Origin: Chloroflexota bacterium
GTDB lineage: Bacteria > Chloroflexota > Dehalococcoidia > GIF9 > UBA5629
Reading direction: 5' to 3'
Assembly (NCBI GenBank): GCA_026389695.1
Contig: JAPLHI010000036.1
Location: 1-61,559 of the forward strand
Length of the DNA: 61,559 bases
Each line of letters begins with the position of its first letter. Position 1 is the stretch's first letter. Below the pieces are notes generated by a model, which worked only from the letters and a program-made list of their open reading frames with translations, did not search any database and was not told the origin of the DNA. Positions 52,850 to 61,383 of the stretch are shown one piece after another. Made by a program: the position numbers and the translations under genes.

Positions 52850-53943
52850 GAAATTTCAGCGTTGCCGCGATGGGTGTATATCCCTATATTACATCGTCGA
52901 TTATTATGCAATTGCTGGTACCGGTTATACCCGCTTTGAGGAGACTTTCCGAGGAGGGAGAATCCGGAAGAAATAGAATTAACCAGATTACTCACTGGCT
53001 TACCATACCTCTGGCGGCATTGCAGGGATTTGCGCAATTGCAGCTGCTACGCAGTCAGGGTGCAGTCGTTAGTACCACAGGACTTGAAACGGTGGGTATT
53101 GTAATATCTATGACTGCCGGCACGTTGTTCCTTGTCTGGATTGGCGAGTTGATAACTGAACGCGGCATTGGTAACGGGGTGTCAATCATAATCTTTGGCG
53201 GGATCGTTGCCGGTTTGCCGGAGCAGTTAGGCCGTGGATTTGTGGCAAAAGATAACTGGATGGGCGTGGTCATTTTTGCGCTTCTGGCACTGGCCACGGT
53301 AGTAATGATCGTAATATTTACAGAAGGACATCGCCGCATACCGGTTCAATATGCGCGCACTGCTTTTAAAGGCGGCAAAATGTACCGCCAGGCGGGTTCA
53401 ACTTATATTCCTTTGCGGGTGAACATGGCAGGCATGATACCGCTTATATTTGCCATGTCTTTGATGATTTTTCCGGGCACTATAGCGAGTTATTTTGCCG
53501 CTCCCCAGGGGCAGGATGCCAACTTTGCCAATACGATACTGACATGGTTCAGCCCGAATTCACCCATGCCGGTGGGATTATTCTACTGGGTGGCGTATTT
53601 CTTGCTGGTTGTTGCTTTTACATTCTTTTATACCATGGTTATTTTTGAGCAAATGGATCTGGCGCGTACGTTGCAGAGGCAAGGTGGTTTCATTCCGGGT
53701 GTTCGCCCGGGGAAGCCAACCACGGATTATCTGAACGGAGTGATAAGCCGGCTAACCTGGGGTGGCGCATTATTTCTGGCACTGGTGGCCATAATGCCGT
53801 TTTTTGCCAGGGAGATAACCAATACGGGGTTATTGACCCTGTCGAGCACCGGCATACTCATTGTCGTTGGCGTCGCGCTCGATACCATGAAGCAGATTGA
53901 AGCGCAGCTTACCATGCGGCGCTATGAAGGTTTCTTAAAGTAA
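52819..53943 (+). CDS. secY: Protein translocase subunit SecY, lacking the N-terminal ~60 residues
   Basis: The central pore protein of the Sec translocon. The visible 374 residues start in the plug/TM2 region (LDMFSGGAMRNFSVAAMGVYPYI) and run through TM10 (TMKQIEAQLTMRRYEGFLK). Recognisable are ITERGIGNGVSIIIF and EGHRRIPVQYA. A complete SecY has about 430-440 residues, so TM1 and the cytosolic N-terminus are absent. In frame, LLG precedes the ATG and then a TAA occurs (52807-52809). The sequence is fused to the end of rplO. SecY is essential, so a deletion in the assembly is the first explanation. Confidence 0.92.
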   Translation: MLDMFSGGAMRNFSVAAMGVYPYITSSIIMQLLVPVIPALRRLSEEGESGRNRINQITHWLTIPLAALQGFAQLQLLRSQGAVVSTTGLETVGIVISMTAGTLFLVWIGELITERGIGNGVSIIIFGGIVAGLPEQLGRGFVAKDNWMGVVIFALLALATVVMIVIFTEGHRRIPVQYARTAFKGGKMYRQAGSTYIPLRVNMAGMIPLIFAMSLMIFPGTIASYFAAPQGQDANFANTILTWFSPNSPMPVGLFYWVAYFLLVVAFTFFYTMVIFEQMDLARTLQRQGGFIPGVRPGKPTTDYLNGVISRLTWGGALFLALVAIMPFFAREITNTGLLTLSSTGILIVVGVALDTMKQIEAQLTMRRYEGFLK

Positions 53944-53956
53944 GGAGGATTTTAAT

Positions 53957-54616
53957 ATGTTTTTTGTATTGCTTGGTGCACCCGGGGCTGGGAAGGGTAC
54001 CCAGGCAGATATTATAGTCAAAGAAATGTCTTTGCCGCATGTGGCTTCCGGTGACCTGTTCAGGCAGGCTGTTAAGAACGGAACTGAACTGGGCAAGCAG
54101 GCTGAGTCTTATATGAAAGCAGGCAAGCTTGTGCCCGATGAAATTACAATTAAGATGATAACTGAGCGCATTGCGCAGCAGGACTGCAGAGACGGTTGTG
54201 TTTTTGACGGTTTCCCCAGGACCATGGAGCAGGCAAAAGCGCTTGATGCATCTCTTGAGAAGCAGGGAAAATCGATTGAGAAAGCAATTTACATAGAGGT
54301 CCCCGAATCTGCATTACTAGACAGGCTGACAGGCCGCTTCGTTTGCCGTACCTGCCAGTCACCCTACCACAAAAAGAACTCGCCACCGAAGAAGGAAGGA
54401 GTGTGCGATAAATGCAGCGGCGAACTTTATCAGCGGGCAGATGACCAGGAAGCAACTATCAAAGAACGTCTCAAGGCCTATTTTGCCCAGACTATGCCCC
54501 TGCTTGAGTACTACGACAAGAAAGGCAGATTGTTCAGGGTTAACGGCAATCAGCATATCAGCGAAGTCGGCAAAGATATCGTTAAGTTCCTTGCAGGATT
54601 GAAACAGAAGAAATAG
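53957..54616 (+). CDS. adk: Adenylate kinase, zinc-binding LID form
   Basis: 219 residues: P-loop GAPGAGKGT at 7-15, ASGDLFRQAV, FDGFPRTMEQAKAL. The LID domain has four cysteines (CRTC and CDKC), a structural zinc site. It catalyses 2 ADP = ATP + AMP. The secY-adk-map-infA order is typical. Confidence 0.96.
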   Translation: MFFVLLGAPGAGKGTQADIIVKEMSLPHVASGDLFRQAVKNGTELGKQAESYMKAGKLVPDEITIKMITERIAQQDCRDGCVFDGFPRTMEQAKALDASLEKQGKSIEKAIYIEVPESALLDRLTGRFVCRTCQSPYHKKNSPPKKEGVCDKCSGELYQRADDQEATIKERLKAYFAQTMPLLEYYDKKGRLFRVNGNQHISEVGKDIVKFLAGLKQKK

Positions 54617-55366
54617 ATGACAATTATCAAATCGGCCGCAGAAGTAGCGATAATGAGAGAGGCGGGAAGGATTGTGGCTATAATCCTTCAAAAACTGAGC
54701 GAAGCGGTTAAGCCGGGTATAAAAACACGCTCGCTTGACGACCTTGCAGAGAATGAAGTTAGCAAGTGGAATTCTGCCCGCGCTTCTTTTAAGGGTTATC
54801 ACAATTTCCCGGCCAGTATATGCGTATCGGTCAATGACGAGGTAGTACATGGTATTCCCGGCAACAAGGTTTTGAAAGAAGGAGATATCGTCTCTTTAGA
54901 TTTTGGCGTGATTTATAAAGGATTTCAGGGCGATGCTGCTGTTACCGTCGGTGTAGGCAGGGTCAGCCCCGATGCCCGAAAGTTAATGGATGCTACTCGA
55001 ACTGCGCTGGCTGAAGGTATCAATGCCGCCCGTAACGGAGGTTACCTCGGTGATATCGGAGCGGCAATACAGGCGTATGCCGAATCCAGAGGATATAGCG
55101 TAGTGCGTGAATATTCGGGGCACGGCATCGGCAGGGACATGCATGAGGATCCGCTGGTACCTAACTTTGGCAGGAAGAGTGATGGTATTAGATTGAGAGA
55201 GGGCATGACTCTGGCTCTTGAGCCTATGGTCAATATGGGTAATTGGAAAACAAGGCTCAATAACAATGGGTGGACAGTACATACGGCTGATGGGAGCCTT
55301 TCCGCTCATTTTGAGCATACTATCGCCATAGGAAAAGACGAGGCCGAAATTCTCACCTTGTTATAA
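54617..55366 (+). CDS. map: Methionine aminopeptidase, type I
   Basis: 249 residues. All five metal ligands are visible: D95, D106, H169, E202 and E233, with H78 for the substrate. It removes the N-terminal Met from nascent chains. Its ATG follows the adk stop with no gap. Confidence 0.96.
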   Translation: MTIIKSAAEVAIMREAGRIVAIILQKLSEAVKPGIKTRSLDDLAENEVSKWNSARASFKGYHNFPASICVSVNDEVVHGIPGNKVLKEGDIVSLDFGVIYKGFQGDAAVTVGVGRVSPDARKLMDATRTALAEGINAARNGGYLGDIGAAIQAYAESRGYSVVREYSGHGIGRDMHEDPLVPNFGRKSDGIRLREGMTLALEPMVNMGNWKTRLNNNGWTVHTADGSLSAHFEHTIAIGKDEAEILTLL

Positions 55367-55375
55367 AATTATTAT

Positions 55376-55594
55376 ATGAATAAAAAAGAAGCTATTGAGG
55401 TCGAAGGCACGGTAATTGAATCACTGCCTAATGCTACATTTAGAGTGGAGCTGGCTAACGGACATAAAGTACTGGCACACATATCAGGGAAAATGCGAAG
55501 GCATTACATTAGAATATTGCCAGCCGATAAGGTGCTTGTAGAGCTGTCACCTTATGATCTTACGCGCGGCAGGATTACTTACCGGTTCAAGTAG
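55376..55594 (+). CDS. infA: Translation initiation factor IF-1
   Basis: 72 residues, an OB fold: IEVEGTVIESLPNATFRVEL, VLAHISGKMRRHYIRILPADKV and LSPYDLTRGRITYRFK. Canonical length. Confidence 0.96.
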   Translation: MNKKEAIEVEGTVIESLPNATFRVELANGHKVLAHISGKMRRHYIRILPADKVLVELSPYDLTRGRITYRFK

Positions 55595-55610
55595 TAATTG
55601 AATGATTGTT

Positions 55611-55639
55611 TTGACATAAAGTAAATAAAGTTTTATAGT
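55611..55639 (+). promoter_or_regulatory. Internal promoter before rpmJ
   Basis: TTGACA at 55611-55616, 17-base spacer, TATAGT at 55634-55639, in an 81-base gap between infA and rpmJ. It should drive the alpha operon part (rpmJ to rplQ or beyond) separately. Confidence 0.7.
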
Positions 55640-55675
55640 ATTAGACGGTTTTTTCAATTGAGGATATAATCGTAA

Positions 55676-55789
55676 ATGAAGGTCAGAGCATCGGTTAAAA
55701 AGCGTTGTGAAAAGTGTAAAATTATCAGGCGCCGTGGAGTGGTGAGGGTTATTTGCACTAACCCCAAGCATAAGCAGCGTCAGGGATAG
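55676..55789 (+). CDS. rpmJ: Ribosomal protein L36
   Basis: 37 residues: MKVRASVKKRCEKCKIIRRR, then VICTNPKHKQRQG. Zinc ligands C11, C14, C27 and H32 are present (the C+ form). TTGAGGA lies upstream of the ATG. Confidence 0.96.
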   Translation: MKVRASVKKRCEKCKIIRRRGVVRVICTNPKHKQRQG

Positions 55790-55809
55790 TCATAGGAGTA
55801 AGATAAAAC

Positions 55810-56196
55810 ATGGCTCGTATAGCAGGCGTAGATATCCCCAGGGAAAAGCAGGTACTGTTTTCCATTCAGTATATTCACGGGATAGGGCCGGCCATCAGTC
55901 GAAAAATACTCACTAACTGTAAGATTGACCCTGCAAAAAAGGTGAAGGATTTGACTGAAGAGGAAGTCAGCCATATACGTGAGAGAATCGACAAGGAATA
56001 TACTGTCGAGGGTGAACTTAGAAAAGAGATCAATATGAATGTTAAACGCCTGATTGAGATAGGCTCACGCCGTGGCATCAGGCATAAGAGAAGTCTTCCT
56101 GTAAGGGGACAGCGGACGCGTACGAATGCGCGTACCAAGCGTGGTGCTAAGAAGACGGTAGCCGGCCGCGGTCAAAAACGCATGACCAAGAAGTAA
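55810..56196 (+). CDS. rpsM: Ribosomal protein S13
   Basis: 128 residues: RIAGVDIPREKQVLFSIQYI, RRGIRHKRSLPVRGQRTRTN and the basic tail that reaches the P-site tRNA. Normal length. Confidence 0.96.
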   Translation: MARIAGVDIPREKQVLFSIQYIHGIGPAISRKILTNCKIDPAKKVKDLTEEEVSHIRERIDKEYTVEGELRKEINMNVKRLIEIGSRRGIRHKRSLPVRGQRTRTNARTKRGAKKTVAGRGQKRMTKK

Positions 56197-56213
56197 AGGA
56201 GTAACCAGGTAAT

Positions 56214-56606
56214 ATGCCGCAGAAAAAGAAAGTTAGAACAAAAAAGCGTGAACGTAAACTGATACATGAAGGGAAAGCCTTCATACAATCAAGTTTTAAT
56301 AATACCATTATCACGTTAACTGATGTTAAGGGTAGTGTTATTGCCTGGGGAAGTTCAGGCACAGCAGGGTTTAAAGGATCCCGTAAAGGAACTCCGTACG
56401 CAGCTCAGATGGCTGCCCAGGCGGCTTCAGCCAAAGCTAAAGAGCATGGTCTGCGCCAGGTAGAAGTCTTTGTACGCGGCCCCGGCAGCGGAAGGGAAGC
56501 TGCGATAAGAGCTATTCAAGCATCAGGGATTGCTGTGACGGGTATCAGGGATATTACACCGGTGCCGCATAATGGATGCAGGCCCAGAAAAAGAAGGCGA
56601 GTATAA
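56214..56606 (+). CDS. rpsK: Ribosomal protein S11
   Basis: 130 residues. GKAFIQSSFNNTIITLTDVK, AQMAAQAASAKAKEHGL and the C-terminal PVPHNGCRPRKRRRV are canonical. Overlaps no gene; rpsD starts three bases after its stop. Confidence 0.96.
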   Translation: MPQKKKVRTKKRERKLIHEGKAFIQSSFNNTIITLTDVKGSVIAWGSSGTAGFKGSRKGTPYAAQMAAQAASAKAKEHGLRQVEVFVRGPGSGREAAIRAIQASGIAVTGIRDITPVPHNGCRPRKRRRV

Positions 56607-56608
56607 TT

Positions 56609-57241
56609 ATGGCTAGATATACTGAGGCATATTGTCGTCTGTGTCGCCGTACGGCCACTAAACTCATGTTAAAGGGAGAGAGGTGCTTTACTGAAAAGTG
56701 CGCTTTGGAACGCAGAAATATCCCGCCGGGATTTCATTCTACAGGAAAGCGCCGTAGCAAGTTGTCTGACCGTGGACTTCAGCTTCTGGAAAAGCAAAAG
56801 GCAAGGTATACATACGGATTGCTTGAAAGGCAGTTCAGACGCTTCTTCGAAGAGGCGGCGCGAATGCAGGGTATCACGGGTGGAAATCTGCTTACTTTGC
56901 TCGAGAGGAGGTTGGACAATGTGATTTTTCGTCTCGGTTTTGCTGATTCCCGTTCACAGGCAAGGCAGATACTTCGCCACGGTCATTTTAAATTGAACGG
57001 CCGTAAAACTGATATCCCCTCATGCCTGGTCAAAGCCGGCGATGTGATAGAGTGGAGAAAGGAAAGCACAAAGTCCGAGTATTATAAAATTCTTGTTGAG
57101 AGGATAGAGGATAAGGATGTCCCTGCATGGTTATCTCTTGATAAAGGTAATATGGTTGGTAAAGTTCTAACCCTGCCTGCAAGGGAGGATATTAGGACTA
57201 ACTTTGATGAAAAAGCCATCGTGGAATATTATTCCCGATAG
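56609..57241 (+). CDS. rpsD: Ribosomal protein S4
   Basis: 210 residues from the ATG at 56609 (MARYTEAYCRLCRR). The frame extends 11 codons upstream into rpsK but those are not S4 sequence. The N-terminal zinc cysteines (CRLC, then CFTEKC) are present. The S4 RNA-binding domain starts at LERRLDNVIFRLGFADSRSQ. S4 also regulates the alpha operon in some bacteria. Confidence 0.95.
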   Translation: MARYTEAYCRLCRRTATKLMLKGERCFTEKCALERRNIPPGFHSTGKRRSKLSDRGLQLLEKQKARYTYGLLERQFRRFFEEAARMQGITGGNLLTLLERRLDNVIFRLGFADSRSQARQILRHGHFKLNGRKTDIPSCLVKAGDVIEWRKESTKSEYYKILVERIEDKDVPAWLSLDKGNMVGKVLTLPAREDIRTNFDEKAIVEYYSR

Positions 57242-57249
57242 GAGGATTA

Positions 57250-58284
57250 TTGGTTCAGATAGTTTTACCAAAAATTGAATGTGTCGATTTCCGGGAAAAT
57301 TACTGCAAGTTTGTTGCCGAACCGGTTGAAAAAGGATTTGGAGTAATTCTTGGTAATAGTCTGCGCAGGGTGCTCCTCAGTTCGCTACCCGGAGCCGCTG
57401 TTAGGTCCGTTTTAATTGACGGAATAACTCAGGAGTTCAGTACCATCCCGTATATGAAAGAGGACGTAACCGATTTCCTGCTCAATGTAAGGGGTATAAG
57501 GATTCGTATGCTGGCTAAAGATGTGGATACCGGAAAAATGACTTTGGATATCAGGGGCAGGACGAATATACATGCTTCAGATATCATAGTTGTGGGGGCG
57601 CCGAATTTCGAAATAGTCAATCCTGATCTTCATCTGGCTACGCTTGATTCCAATGATGCTAAGTTAAATGTGGAATTTACAGTGAAGGTAGGTAAGGGCT
57701 ACCAGCCGGCCATTGCTGGCGACAATGTTGGTATCATTGTTACAAGCGCGGGAACCAGTAAGGAGATTTCCGTAGACGCCATTTTTTCACCTGTAACCAG
57801 GGCTAATTACGTAATTGAGAGCAGTGGGCCGGGACAAGGTACCGGTAAAGAAAGACTGGTTCTGGAAGTCTGGACGGACGGCACGGTTGATCCCATAGAG
57901 GCTGTAGGTGAGAGCGCAAATATACTGGTTGAACAATTTAGTAATTTTAAAGGGTTAGCAAGTACAATAGCAGAAAAAGAAGAAATCGAATCTCTGCAAA
58001 AATCAATACCTCAGGAAGTCTATAACCTGCCTCTTGATAAACTCAACTTATCAACACACACATATAACAGCCTGCGCCGCGGCGGGATCACCCTGGCAGG
58101 GCAGTTACTTGAAAAAGGTTTGGACGGATTGATGTCGCTGGGCGGATTCGGAGCAAAATCCAAAGAAGAAGTTGAAGTTGCTTTGAAAGAGTTGGGTATA
58201 GAATTACCTATTAATCAAAATGATAAAGATAAGAAAAAGAAGGCACGTGTAAAAACCTCCGCTTCAGAAGGTGAAGATCAATGA
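57250..58284 (+). CDS. rpoA: RNA polymerase subunit alpha
   Basis: 344 residues from a TTG with GGAGG five bases upstream. The alpha-NTD dimerisation domain has EPVEKGFGVILGNSLRRVLLSSLPG. The alpha-CTD, about 250-320, has LNLSTHTYNSLRRGGI and LMSLGGFGAKSKEEV for UP-element and activator contacts. The last 25 residues are charged and unconserved. Confidence 0.96.
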   Translation: MVQIVLPKIECVDFRENYCKFVAEPVEKGFGVILGNSLRRVLLSSLPGAAVRSVLIDGITQEFSTIPYMKEDVTDFLLNVRGIRIRMLAKDVDTGKMTLDIRGRTNIHASDIIVVGAPNFEIVNPDLHLATLDSNDAKLNVEFTVKVGKGYQPAIAGDNVGIIVTSAGTSKEISVDAIFSPVTRANYVIESSGPGQGTGKERLVLEVWTDGTVDPIEAVGESANILVEQFSNFKGLASTIAEKEEIESLQKSIPQEVYNLPLDKLNLSTHTYNSLRRGGITLAGQLLEKGLDGLMSLGGFGAKSKEEVEVALKELGIELPINQNDKDKKKKARVKTSASEGEDQ

Positions 58285-58634
58285 GACATCAGTTAGCAGG
58301 AAGAAAATTGGGAAGGCGGACCGCACACCGCTGGTCCTTATATCGTAATCTCACTACGGATCTTTTGAGATACGGGAAGATAACAACGACGCTGCCAAAA
58401 GCGAAGGAAATGAAAAGCCTTGCTGATAAAATGGTTACGCTTGGTAAAGAGGGTAGCCTTGCATCGCGCAGGCGTGCTTTTGCTTTTATCTATGATGAGA
58501 AAGTCGTGGACAAGGTATTTGATGAATATGCTACCAGGTATAAATCTCGCTCCGGCGGATATACCCGTGTATTAAAGCTGGGTCCGCGCGAAGGTGACAG
58601 GGCGCCGATGGCTCAGATTGAGATGGTGGAATAA
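58281..58634 (+). CDS. rplQ: Ribosomal protein L17
   Basis: 117 residues: MRHQLAGRKLGRRTAHRWSL, LLRYGKITTTLPKAKEM, and the C-terminal RVLKLGPREGDRAPMAQIEMV. Overlaps the rpoA stop by four bases (ATGA), so translation is coupled. Confidence 0.96.
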   Translation: MRHQLAGRKLGRRTAHRWSLYRNLTTDLLRYGKITTTLPKAKEMKSLADKMVTLGKEGSLASRRRAFAFIYDEKVVDKVFDEYATRYKSRSGGYTRVLKLGPREGDRAPMAQIEMVE

Positions 58635-58648
58635 ACTCTACTTTGTAG

Positions 58649-59443
58649 GTGGAGCTCTTTAATAATCTGAAAAAAGTTGTACTGGTAATTGAATATGAAG
58701 GCGAGCGTTACTGCGGGTTCCAGTGGCAAAAAGGATCACCTACAGTCCAGGATGAACTGGAAAAGGCTATACAAAAGCTGACAGCCGAAAGTGTAAAAGT
58801 AATAGCAGCCTGCAGGACTGATACGGGAGTCCATGCTATAGGTCAGGTGGTTAGCTTCAGAACTCATTCTGAACTGCCGCCTCAAACATTCATACGTGGG
58901 CTCAACCATTACCTGCCGGGCGATATTTCTGTTACCAGGGCGGGTTTTGTTAGCGAGAGATTTAATGTGAGGAAGGAGGCTTTAAAAAGGGAGTACGAAT
59001 ACCGTATTTTGAACAGGCAGAGCCGTTCTCCCCTGGTTGCAGACTATTCCTTTCTCGTACCTTATAAATTGAATATTGAGAGCATGAATACGGCCAGCGG
59101 CCTGTTAATCGGTGAACATGATTTTGCATCCTTCGTAACCACATGGGACAGGAAGGAAAAAAGTACAGTTCGCCGTGTGTACGAGGCTGAGGTAATAAAA
59201 AAAGACGATATGGTGACCGTCCGCATAGTTGCCAATTCGTTTTTAACGCATCAGGTACGCAACACGGCAGGGACATTGCTACAAGTAGGCTCAGGCAAAA
59301 TAGGAGTCGAGGAGTTTAAAAATATATTAGAAGCTAAGAGATTAAGTCTGGCGGGGCCGACTGCTCCCGCAAAGGGGCTGTGCCTCACCGGGGTTATCTA
59401 TCCAGAGAATTCGGAGTTCAAATATGAAAACCTATGCACCTAA
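58649..59443 (+). CDS. truA: tRNA pseudouridine synthase A
   Basis: 264 residues from a GTG. The catalytic Asp is D58 in CRTDTGVHAIGQV. It modifies tRNA positions 38-40. Its end overlaps rplM by 20 bases. The rplQ-truA-rplM-rpsI order is common in Firmicutes and Chloroflexota. Confidence 0.95.
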   Translation: MELFNNLKKVVLVIEYEGERYCGFQWQKGSPTVQDELEKAIQKLTAESVKVIAACRTDTGVHAIGQVVSFRTHSELPPQTFIRGLNHYLPGDISVTRAGFVSERFNVRKEALKREYEYRILNRQSRSPLVADYSFLVPYKLNIESMNTASGLLIGEHDFASFVTTWDRKEKSTVRRVYEAEVIKKDDMVTVRIVANSFLTHQVRNTAGTLLQVGSGKIGVEEFKNILEAKRLSLAGPTAPAKGLCLTGVIYPENSEFKYENLCT

Positions 59444-59873
59444 ACTAAAAGATATCGAACGCAAATGGCATTTGATTGATGCCGATGGGCAGATCTTGGG
59501 AAGGCTTTGTTCCCAGGTAGCGAAGCTGCTGATTGGCAAGCATAAAGCTATGTTCACACCGAATACCGATACCGGCGATTTCGTTATCGTGATTAATGCA
59601 GCCAGGATAAGAGTAACCGGGAAAAAAGCTACGGATAAGAGCTATTATAGGTATTCCGGATACCCCGGAGGTATGCGGGAAACTACATTGGAGGAAATGC
59701 TCCAGAAACATCCTGCAAGGGTAATTGAGCATGCTGTTAAAGGCATGCTTCCGCATACCAGGTTGGGTAGGGCGATGTATAAAAAACTGAAGGTTTATGT
59801 CGGTGACAAACACCCGCATCAGGCACAGTTGGCAGGTTCAAAAGATTCTGAAAAAGGGAGTGCTGGCAAATGA
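59424..59873 (+). CDS. rplM: Ribosomal protein L13
   Basis: 149 residues: KWHLIDADGQILGRLCSQVAKLL-type start (RKWHLIDADGQILGRL), GDFVIVINA and KGMLPHTRLGRAMYKKLKVY. Early 50S assembly protein. Overlaps rpsI by four bases. Confidence 0.96.
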   Translation: MKTYAPKLKDIERKWHLIDADGQILGRLCSQVAKLLIGKHKAMFTPNTDTGDFVIVINAARIRVTGKKATDKSYYRYSGYPGGMRETTLEEMLQKHPARVIEHAVKGMLPHTRLGRAMYKKLKVYVGDKHPHQAQLAGSKDSEKGSAGK

Positions 59874-60265
59874 GTACAGCAACTTATAATCGTACTACAG
59901 GAAGGCGTAAATGCGCTATAGCCCAGGCAAAATTATCCTCCGGCTCAGGTGAGATTACTGTAAATGGGAAGCCATATCAACAGGCTTTTCCGCTGACTGA
60001 TCACAGGAGGACGATTGAGCAGCCCTTCATAGTTACGGACACACTGGGTAAGTATAATGTTGAGATTAAGGTAACCGGTGGCGGTATCACCGGCCAGGCA
60101 GGAGCCATCCGGCTTGCCATAGCGCGTGGGCTGGTTTCTGTAAATGAGAATTTTAAAGGCGTTTTGCGTCAGCATGGGTTGCTGACACGCGATCCGAGGA
60201 TTAAAGAGCGCAAGAAATACGGCCTCAAACGTGCCCGCAAAGCCCCGCAGTACACCAAGCGTTAA
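59870..60265 (+). CDS. rpsI: Ribosomal protein S9
   Basis: 131 residues: TGRRKCAIAQAKL and the C-terminal RKKYGLKRARKAPQYTKR whose last Lys-Arg reaches the P site. It is the last gene of the super-operon, followed by a strong terminator. Confidence 0.97.
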   Translation: MSTATYNRTTGRRKCAIAQAKLSSGSGEITVNGKPYQQAFPLTDHRRTIEQPFIVTDTLGKYNVEIKVTGGGITGQAGAIRLAIARGLVSVNENFKGVLRQHGLLTRDPRIKERKKYGLKRARKAPQYTKR

Positions 60266-60286
60266 CGGATTATTAAAACGGTAACT

Positions 60287-60317
60287 AAATTCCCCTCCTA
60301 TTAGGAGGGGAATTTTT
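60287..60317. terminator. Terminator ending the ribosomal super-operon
   Basis: AAATTCCCCTCC (60287-60298) pairs with GGAGGGGAATTT (60304-60315), five-base loop, followed by T's. It also faces the convergent isomerase gene. Confidence 0.9.
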
Positions 60318-61380
60318 ATTTTGCTTTGGAAAGGCGTTTTTTTAAGAAGTCGATTTCGGGGACGGGAGTTGGGTCAACACCGATTAAAATAGCCAGGTAA
60401 TAGCTTACCCAGTCGCCCAGGAAAACCAGGCTCATAATATGTTTTAGCGGATTAATCCCATCGCTGTCGAGTATTTGATACTGTATTTTTTGCTGTTCGA
60501 GGAGCTCACCGGTGATCTTGTAACGTATCAACGTGCGCGGATGCAGCGACGGACAGCGCAGCATTAAGACGAATAATTGCTCTCTCAAACTTGCAGGGTA
60601 GCGATATCCGATAACAGCGTTATGATTTAGCTCCGGTAAGACTTCAAAAAAAGCCCAGGATTTACTGTTTTCGTTTATCTGCGTCTTCCACCTGCGCGCT
60701 ACATCAGCAAGAATGCCGCTCCCATAAATGACGATCAGCTTTCCATCCAGCTTCAGGGCCAGCTTCTTTGCCTGATTATGCTCAATGGACGTATCTTCCT
60801 GCCATGACTCGCACAACGTTTCCAGGGAACGGACCATGCTGTCCACCTCTGCCGATTTGTCACTAATAATGCCAAGGTTTTGCATTATGGCCAGCAGGGG
60901 TAGCAAACTATACCCCAGCGCTGCCCTGGGCGGAGAAACGTGCTCTATGACGAAAATTGGTACCCCTGCTTCACGTGCCAGGGAGGTAAGTTTACCGCCC
61001 GTTGAAATTACCAGCTTTTTACACTTACAATCCAGTGCCTGTGTAAACCCCGAAAGTGTTTCTTCGGTATTGCCTGAATAGCTCGACGCAACAACCAGTG
61101 TATTTTCGTCAACATAAGATGGAAGATCATAATCACGGTGTACCATAATAAGGGGGCTATTAGAGGAAAATGTGCTGGCACGCAGCAGATCGCCGCCGAT
61201 GGCGGAACCTCCCATTCCCAGTATAAGTACCTTATTAACCTTCTTGTAATCTTCTGGTAACTTAAGACTTGAAGCTTTTTCCCACGCATTACGGCATTGA
61301 GCAGGCAAACCCTGTATTTGCAAGCGCATCCCGGACTTATCTAAAGAATTGAATGAGGCTGAGTCATCCAGATTATTCAT
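60316..61380 (-). CDS. Bifunctional phosphoglucose/phosphomannose isomerase
   Basis: 354 residues of the archaeal-type Pgi/Pmi family with two SIS domains. MGGSAIGGDLLRA and SSYSGNTEETL bind the sugar phosphate in the first. The second has LPELNHNAVIGY with the catalytic Glu and His. It converts fructose-6-P to glucose-6-P and mannose-6-P. The next gene in its operon is a phosphohexomutase, which fits hexose-phosphate metabolism. Confidence 0.93.
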   Translation of the reverse strand: MNNLDDSASFNSLDKSGMRLQIQGLPAQCRNAWEKASSLKLPEDYKKVNKVLILGMGGSAIGGDLLRASTFSSNSPLIMVHRDYDLPSYVDENTLVVASSYSGNTEETLSGFTQALDCKCKKLVISTGGKLTSLAREAGVPIFVIEHVSPPRAALGYSLLPLLAIMQNLGIISDKSAEVDSMVRSLETLCESWQEDTSIEHNQAKKLALKLDGKLIVIYGSGILADVARRWKTQINENSKSWAFFEVLPELNHNAVIGYRYPASLREQLFVLMLRCPSLHPRTLIRYKITGELLEQQKIQYQILDSDGINPLKHIMSLVFLGDWVSYYLAILIGVDPTPVPEIDFLKKRLSKAK

Positions 61381-61383
61381 AGT

